From Deltaproteobacteria bacterium (lineage in GTDB: Bacteria; Desulfobacterota; Syntrophia; Syntrophales; UBA2192), in contig JAPLJU010000171.1 of assembly GCA_026388445.1 (NCBI GenBank), positions 1-10,661 of the forward strand: 10,661 nt of DNA. The letters are read 5' to 3'. Each line of letters opens with the position of its first letter. The stretch's first letter is position 1. This document shows positions 6,489 to 10,661 of the stretch, in pieces. A model generated the notes under the pieces. It saw only the letters and a program-made list of their open reading frames with translations. It was not told where the DNA came from and ran no database searches. The translations under genes and the position numbers were made by a program.

Positions 6489-7124
6489 TTACTCTTTGAC
6501 CTTCGCTCCACCTTTTTTGGGTGCAACTTTTTCCTTTCCGAAGAGAGATTTCCAGAGCTGGAAGTAAGACCTGCTCTGACCGGAGACGAAGCTCGACCAT
6601 TCGTCGATGAATGTTTCCGTGGAATCCACACATGCCTTCATGATCTTGTCGGGTTCTTCCCCCTTTTCCTTGCCTGACCGGTAGGCCTCGGCCATCTTCT
6701 CCAGGTTGTTCAGCCATGCCGCATAGACCTTCATGTAACTTTCCTGCCAGCCCCGGGAGAATTTAACGAACTCATCGATCCCCTGGAAGGGTGGGACCGC
6801 CCCGATAGGCATGGACGAAAACGATTGTTGCCAGGTCCGGAAGGCATCCTCCCAGGGGGCCTTGTCGAAGGAGGGCGAAAATCCGTACATCTTGAAGGGC
6901 TGCGTGAACATCGCGAAAAGATCCTTGTAAATCCCGCCGAAAGAATCGGACCATTTTTTCATGGCCTCCTCCGGTTTCTCCGTGGCGGAGGTCTCCGCCA
7001 TGTCCATCCAGGCCTTGGTCATCTTACCGTACATGTCGAGCCCTTTGGACATCATGTCGAACCCCTCTTTTGGCCAGCGGGCGAAAAAATCCCCCCACGC
7101 TTCCTTATCCTCCTGCATTGCCAT
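6489..7124 (-). CDS. phaE: Poly(3-hydroxyalkanoate) synthase subunit PhaE
   Basis: A 211-residue mostly helical protein resembling PhaE, the non-catalytic partner of class III PHA synthases, which binds PhaC and raises its activity at the granule surface. Visible features are an aromatic- and Met-rich N-terminal half (WGDFFARWPKEGFDMMSKGL), a Pro/Phe-rich middle (FSPSFDKAPWEDAF), and a C-terminal segment FVSGQSRSYFQLWKSLFG followed by a Lys-rich tail. PhaE proteins are poorly conserved, so the adjacent PhaC is important support. There is no signal peptide. The ATG is preceded by AAAGGAGGT at 6 bases, a strong ribosome site. It has its own ~177-base upstream region, so PhaC and PhaE are made from separate transcripts rather than the usual phaEC operon. 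A phasin-like granule protein is the main alternative. Confidence 0.82.
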   Translation of the reverse strand: MAMQEDKEAWGDFFARWPKEGFDMMSKGLDMYGKMTKAWMDMAETSATEKPEEAMKKWSDSFGGIYKDLFAMFTQPFKMYGFSPSFDKAPWEDAFRTWQQSFSSMPIGAVPPFQGIDEFVKFSRGWQESYMKVYAAWLNNLEKMAEAYRSGKEKGEEPDKIMKACVDSTETFIDEWSSFVSGQSRSYFQLWKSLFGKEKVAPKKGGAKVKE

Positions 7125-7301
7125 AGAAATACCTCCTTTCTTTCTGAATAATTTGTGGTTTCATGGTCAGGACTTCTGACACGGTTTTAAAGAAATAACA
7201 ATACCTCATTATTTCATGGAAAATATCAGGTTATTTCTCGTATGGGAATCCTTTCATTGCTGATAAATTTTCCCCTGCCGTCCCCGTTTGAAGATCATCG
7301 C

Positions 7302-8801
7302 TCAGGCGGCAGTGCTTGCGTGTGTTCGAAATCGGCGCAAGAGGAAGGGGAAGATGAAAAATATCGGCAGAAGGATAAGGAGTGCAGGGTAGAGGATGAT
7401 GTAGATGAGAGGAATAAGCAGGGCTTTCGATATTTGCTTTAAAATATCATATTTCTGAAAAACTTTCACCAGGCCGGGTGACAGGCTGTAGTAAAATTTC
7501 ACGAATGTCTTTCCCATGCCGCTTTTCATGAGAACCTGGTCCCGGAATTTCCTCAGCTTGTTCATATGACCGTTGAAAGGCGTTCCCTTCAGGATATAGG
7601 ATACGGAACAGAACAGCCAATCATTGTCGTCATCGGTTACATTCGTCGTCGCCGAGGCCTCGTTTGAATAAGGTGAATATTCTCCGGTTGAAGTATTATA
7701 GGCTCTGACACGGTAATAGTATGTCGTGAAGGAATCCAGACCAGTGTCCCTGTAGTAGGTGATGTTCGCGCCCACCCTGTAAATCTCGCCGAAGGCGCTT
7801 TCGGATGTTCTCCGCTCGATTGCGAACCCCGTCTCATTATCGGAGTTGTCGGTCCAGTAAAGGTTGATCTGGCTGAGGCCGGCGGAGCTTGCATTGAGGA
7901 ACGTGGGGGTCGTGATGGCGCCGACGATCGGTATGGCGATGCCACCGGCCGGGGATTCATAAGCGGCAGTATATGTCAGTGCCGCACCCGCATCCAATGA
8001 AAGAGACCCGTAGGGTTTCTTGCCGATCAGCCGGTGGTCGGAGGTCCGGATTTCGGAAAGAACGTCCGCCTTTGCATGCTGAGCATAAGCGAAGGTCCCG
8101 TCGGGCGAGAAGGCGATGGCCGAAGGTTCCAGGCCAAGATCAATCGAGGCTTTGATGGAAAAATCCCCTGTGGCGAGAACGAGGATCTTCGTCGATGAAA
8201 GACCCGTCACGTACAGAAAATCACCTCCCGGAGCGACCCTGATGGCTGATGGCTCGACGGCACTTCCAAGATCGATGACGGCAGACGGGGTTAGGTCCCG
8301 GGTGTTGATGACGGTCAGCGTTCCCTGGACGGTGCTGGTCACATAGAGAATCCGGCCGTCCGGTGTTAGGGCAAGGCCCGCGGGTTCCCTGACGGCGGAA
8401 ATCGATTCCACGATGGTATCATCCGCGGTTCTGATGACGTTGATGCGATCGTGACAGGCCACATAAAGCAATTGGCCGTCCGGGGACACTGAAATATCTG
8501 TCGGGGCACCGGCTGTGGTGATCGACTTTCGCGTGCTGAAATCTGAAGTCGAAAGCACCAGGACCGCGTCATCGAGGGACTGTGTAATGTAAATCAATTT
8601 GCCGTCATGCGAAAGGGCAAGACCTTGAGGTCCTCTTCCTGTCGGGACCGTCTGTAAGAGAGTCCCATCGGAAATATCGATGATGGAAAGGGTGTTTTCT
8701 GACCGGTCGGTTACAAAAGCGATCGGGCCGGCATCTGCCGCCGTGGCAAGGAAAAATAGAATCGCAAGAATGGATGGCACAAGGCGATACAACGTCTGCA
8801 T
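7302..8801 (-). CDS. Secreted YVTN beta-propeller / FN3 protein with CFI-box-like C-terminus
   Basis: A 499-residue exported protein. From the ATG at 8799-8801, residues 1-24 form a signal peptide (LVPSILAILFFLATAADA). Residues ~26-270 hold about six propeller repeats of ~42 residues, each with a SPDG-type turn followed by LYV/IYI and a VINT/VLST-like strand. Residues ~298-388 form a fibronectin type III domain (NLYWTDNSDNETGFAIERR to YYYRVRAYN). From ~393 (DDNDWLFCSVSYILKG, Cys398) to ~455 the sequence follows the CFI-box C-terminal domain (LRKFRDQVLM, KTFVKFYYSLSPG), but the usual CFIATAAYG box is altered after its Cys. Residues ~460-488 form a long hydrophobic segment followed by RRFR, as in C-terminal sorting or anchoring tails. 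An in-frame ATG 36 bases upstream lacks a ribosome site and would spoil the signal peptide. The role is probably cell-surface protein binding or display; no enzyme motif is seen. Confidence 0.82.
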   Translation of the reverse strand: MQTLYRLVPSILAILFFLATAADAGPIAFVTDRSENTLSIIDISDGTLLQTVPTGRGPQGLALSHDGKLIYITQSLDDAVLVLSTSDFSTRKSITTAGAPTDISVSPDGQLLYVACHDRINVIRTADDTIVESISAVREPAGLALTPDGRILYVTSTVQGTLTVINTRDLTPSAVIDLGSAVEPSAIRVAPGGDFLYVTGLSSTKILVLATGDFSIKASIDLGLEPSAIAFSPDGTFAYAQHAKADVLSEIRTSDHRLIGKKPYGSLSLDAGAALTYTAAYESPAGGIAIPIVGAITTPTFLNASSAGLSQINLYWTDNSDNETGFAIERRTSESAFGEIYRVGANITYYRDTGLDSFTTYYYRVRAYNTSTGEYSPYSNEASATTNVTDDDNDWLFCSVSYILKGTPFNGHMNKLRKFRDQVLMKSGMGKTFVKFYYSLSPGLVKVFQKYDILKQISKALLIPLIYIILYPALLILLPIFFIFPFLLRRFRTHASTAA

Positions 8802-8854
8802 ATTTTCTGATCTCACTTTGTATTGCCCGGTGAGCATGATTTTTTATTGGTTAA

Positions 8855-8883
8855 ATGATAGCACATTTCGGGGTTATCCAAAA
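8855..8883 (-). promoter_or_regulatory. Possible extended -10 promoter of the propeller gene
   Basis: On the minus strand TGCTATCAT is an extended -10 element (hexamer TATCAT at plus 8855-8860). The hexamer 17 bases upstream is TTTTGG (plus 8878-8883), a poor -35. The predicted start near 8848 leaves a leader of ~47 bases before the ATG at 8801. The region 8838-9020 is AT-rich and divides two divergent genes, so promoters are expected in it. No clear plus-strand promoter was found. Confidence 0.35.
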
Positions 8884-9020
8884 TGGGATTTCTATGGAAA
8901 ATCATGAAATTAGGTGGGCGCGGAGGAAGTCAGCGCCTAAGTTTATGAAATTACTGAATAAAAATACACTTAGAAATCTGCCACAGTTCCGCTCAAGTTT
9001 GGTCTCAGCGGAGACGATAA

Positions 9021-9545
9021 ATGATTAGAATCACGGATTTCGGGTCGGAGACAGGTACAGTGAACGCATCGAAATTGCTGACCATCATTGCCGTGGTGCT
9101 TGCCCTTTCGGCCCCCGCTTACGGTGGGGCCGATTTTGGTCTCGGGGTAGGGTGCCACACCCGAACGGGGGACCTCTCCTGGGATGCCCAACTCAGTGAG
9201 CTCGATGCCTATTTTGGTGCGCACCGGGATGAGTTCATCAGCGATTTGTACGAGCATTACAGGGTTTCGAGATCCTGCGCCATGTGGCTCCTCGACATGG
9301 TGCGGATGTCTCCTGCCGACGTGTATGTCACGATCCGCCTTCACAGGATGACGCTGGAACCTGTCAACACGATCGTCGATACCTGGAAGGCTCACCGGGG
9401 GCAGGGTTGGGGAGTGATCGCGAAGAAGCTGGGTATCGAGCCCGGTTCAACGGAGTTTCATGCCCTTAAGAGGGATGACCGGGGAAGATTTTACGTCAGG
9501 TCCAATGGGACGAGCGTCTTGAAAGATTATGGCCATAACCGGTGA
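9021..9545 (+). CDS. Secreted protein of unknown function
   Basis: A 174-residue protein that I do not recognise. A hydrophobic stretch LLTIIAVVLALSAPAYG ends in an Ala-x-Gly site typical of signal peptidase I, so export to the periplasm is likely. The mature part has two cysteines, in GVGCHTRTGD and SRSCAMW, which could pair. It is probably mostly helical (DAYFGAHRDEFISDLYEHY; SPADVYVTIRLHRMT) and contains GWGVIAKKLGIEPGS, a motif I associate with small exported proteins of unknown role. Two starts are possible. The ATG at 9021 has GGAG 7 bases before it. The GTG at 9060 has GGAG 9 bases before it and gives a more normal signal peptide of ~22 residues (MNASKLL...). The gene is divergent from the propeller gene and converges with the M23 peptidase remnant. 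Confidence 0.7.
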   Translation: MIRITDFGSETGTVNASKLLTIIAVVLALSAPAYGGADFGLGVGCHTRTGDLSWDAQLSELDAYFGAHRDEFISDLYEHYRVSRSCAMWLLDMVRMSPADVYVTIRLHRMTLEPVNTIVDTWKAHRGQGWGVIAKKLGIEPGSTEFHALKRDDRGRFYVRSNGTSVLKDYGHNR

Positions 9546-9562
9546 GAGGGCTCTGCCGGTTA
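9536..9562. repeat. Palindromic hairpin at the 3' end of the secreted-protein gene
   Basis: TAACCGG (9536-9542) and CCGGTTA (9556-9562) are perfect inverted repeats around 13 bases that contain a smaller AGAG/CTCT repeat. The structure spans the stop codon. Neither strand has a T-run after it, so it is not a standard rho-independent terminator. It may stabilise the 3' end or help a factor-dependent stop. The rest of 9563-9657 shows nothing I can name. Confidence 0.45.
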
Positions 9563-9657
9563 AAGAGCGGGCGGGACCGATCCATTTCACAGGACTTCCA
9601 GGGCTTTTCTAACTAGACCATCCCATTCCGAAAATTTGAACCGCTCAAACATTCGAT

Positions 9658-9861
9658 TCAGCGTGCGGCCCCTTCAGGTTGCGGCCCGGCCTTTGCCATG
9701 TCGGATAGACGGAGCGACACCATCTGCTGGTCCATTCGGTCCCTGTGACTGTTAAATTCGGACATCCATTCCTTCGGGATGGGTTGGCCTCGCGGTATGT
9801 CGGCTTTGCGGGGATTGACGGGACTGTGGTTTTTCCTCAGTTCGAAATGCAGGTGCGGTCC
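9658..9861 (-). pseudogene. Out-of-frame C-terminal remnant of the M23 peptidase gene
   Basis: In a frame different from the upstream part, 67 codons read GPHLHFELRKNHSPVNPRKA, then DIPRGQPIPKEWMSEF, ending at TGA 9658-9660. GPHLHFE is the HxH zinc-binding and catalytic motif near the end of M23 (LytM) domains, and RKNHSPVNP is the usual sequence just after it. This is therefore the authentic end of the gene at 9837-10643, left behind an internal deletion and no longer in frame with it. No start codon or ribosome site serves it. Confidence 0.85.
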
Positions 9862-10643
9862 CGGATTTTCAGGATGGGGTGCATGCGGGACCTCGAGAAA
9901 CCCGAGCTGATGTGGCGGAAGCTCAGGGGCGCCTTCAGGAACTGTTTTCTCAGGGAGCTGCCTTCGGCATCATAATAACCGGCCTTGCCGTTTATCTCAA
10001 ATCGGTATGCCCGATAGGCCTTCCCATCGTTGAAGAATTCCGCCACGAGGATATCGCCGTATTTCCTGAATTGCCCGTCACGGTATAGCCCTTCGACGAT
10101 CACCCGGTAGCTGTCTCCTCTGCGGAGGTCCGTGTTGAAGTCAATGTCCCAGGCAAAGATGTCGGACAGGTTGAGCGCCAGGAGGAGGCTCTCGCGGCTC
10201 TCGCCGATTGCGGCGATCAGGTTGTCTTCGATGACGCCCGCCACGCAGAGGGGCCGCTTTTCATATTCCAGGGTGACCTTCTCGGCCCGGAAGCCCGACG
10301 ACCCGCGCGTGACGTTCACGAAGGCGTCGTCACTGATCCAGAAGACGAAGGCGGTGATGCGTTTCTCGCCGTCAACGATAATACGATAGGGTTGACCCGG
10401 CAGAAGATTGCTCAGGCGGTGGACACCCGCCATGGATTCCTTCAGGAGAACAAGTTCCCCCAGGTCCAGTTCGCTCCGCTTGAAAATTTCAAAGAGTGTC
10501 TCGCCCTTTTGGATAACACCGCTGATTTCGACTTTTGCACGGTCGGTTTCTTCCGGCTTGATGGAGGGTGCATTGTAGCGGCTGATGAGCACCGGAAGGG
10601 CGGCCATTATGATAAAGGCCGTGACAATGAAGATCCTTTTCAA
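9837..10643 (-). CDS. M23-family peptidase, truncated; catalytic core deleted
   Basis: A 268-residue remainder of an envelope peptidoglycan-hydrolase-type protein of the MepM/Csd3 kind. The start is TTG (10641-10643) with AGGA 6 bases before it. A signal or anchor segment IFIVTAFIIMAALPVLI (4-20) suggests export or inner-membrane attachment. Residues ~41-112 resemble the OapA/LysM-like domain (GVIQKGETLFEIFKRSELDL). Residues ~132-245 resemble the second N-terminal domain of Csd3-type peptidases (VAGVIEDNLIAAI to YYDAEGSSLRKQFLKAPL). The M23 domain begins at SSGFSRSRMHPILKI (246-260), then the reading changes to RDRTCISN and stops. The expected HxGxD zinc motif and ~80-90 residues are missing, while the following HxH segment survives out of frame at 9658-9861. 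The product, if made, cannot be an active peptidase. Confidence 0.85.
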   Translation of the reverse strand: MKRIFIVTAFIIMAALPVLISRYNAPSIKPEETDRAKVEISGVIQKGETLFEIFKRSELDLGELVLLKESMAGVHRLSNLLPGQPYRIIVDGEKRITAFVFWISDDAFVNVTRGSSGFRAEKVTLEYEKRPLCVAGVIEDNLIAAIGESRESLLLALNLSDIFAWDIDFNTDLRRGDSYRVIVEGLYRDGQFRKYGDILVAEFFNDGKAYRAYRFEINGKAGYYDAEGSSLRKQFLKAPLSFRHISSGFSRSRMHPILKIRDRTCISN

Positions 10644-10661
10644 TGTCTTTCCTGATGAGTT

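Noticed and set aside
7320..8780. Repeated DNA words in the propeller gene considered as a repeat array or CRISPR.
   Set aside because: The periodicity is at the protein level (~42-residue propeller blades); there are no identical spaced repeats.
9745..9975. Plus-strand open frame of 76 codons over the M23 deletion join.
   Set aside because: It runs antisense to both parts of the broken peptidase gene, and no protein-like motif is seen.

Overview
The window looks like chromosomal DNA of a Desulfobacterota (former Deltaproteobacteria) organism, probably Syntrophales-like. This is inferred from the gene mix: an ADP-forming acyl-CoA synthetase, a long class II aldolase beside a class I fructose-bisphosphatase, a PhaC/PhaE polyester synthase pair, small Cys-rich proteins, and a YVTN-propeller protein with a CFI-box-like C-terminus. 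No phage, plasmid, IS, CRISPR or RNA gene was recognised. The species cannot be named from sequence alone.

Layout. At 2-307 (+) is the C-terminal end of an acyl-CoA synthetase whose remainder lies outside the window. From 335 to 3814 the genes run on the minus strand: fructose-1,6-bisphosphatase (2879-3814), class II fructose-bisphosphate aldolase (1243-2691) and a cytoplasmic cyclophilin (557-1042). A terminator at 385-411 closes this run. Between cyclophilin and terminator is a startless coding-like stretch (427-573). Beyond the terminator is a short remnant of a second cyclophilin 3' end (335-364). The aldolase and phosphatase catalyse consecutive gluconeogenic steps (triose phosphates to fructose-1,6-bisphosphate to fructose-6-phosphate).

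From 3969 to 4540 two small Cys-rich genes converge, one YkgJ-like and one zinc-ribbon-like. Then comes the polyhydroxyalkanoate locus: phaC (+, 4679-6434) and phaE (-, 6489-7124) converge on a shared bidirectional terminator at 6434-6462. phaC is split by a one-base frameshift at the GGGGCCC run 4884-4890, leaving the N-terminal ~69 codons in another frame from the catalytic part.

The last part encodes envelope proteins: a secreted YVTN-propeller/FN3 protein with a divergent CFI-box-like C-terminus and terminal hydrophobic segment (-, 7302-8801), a divergently transcribed secreted protein of unknown function (+, 9021-9545), and an M23-type peptidase gene (-, 9658-10643). The peptidase gene has lost the centre of its catalytic domain by an internal deletion; the C-terminal GPHLHFE segment survives out of frame downstream.

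The main surprises are broken genes: the phaC frameshift, the M23 deletion, and the cyclophilin 3'-end remnant bracketing an unexplained coding-like segment. I did not find a convincing new multi-gene system. The least explained material is 427-573, the Cys-rich pair, and the secreted protein at 9021-9545.
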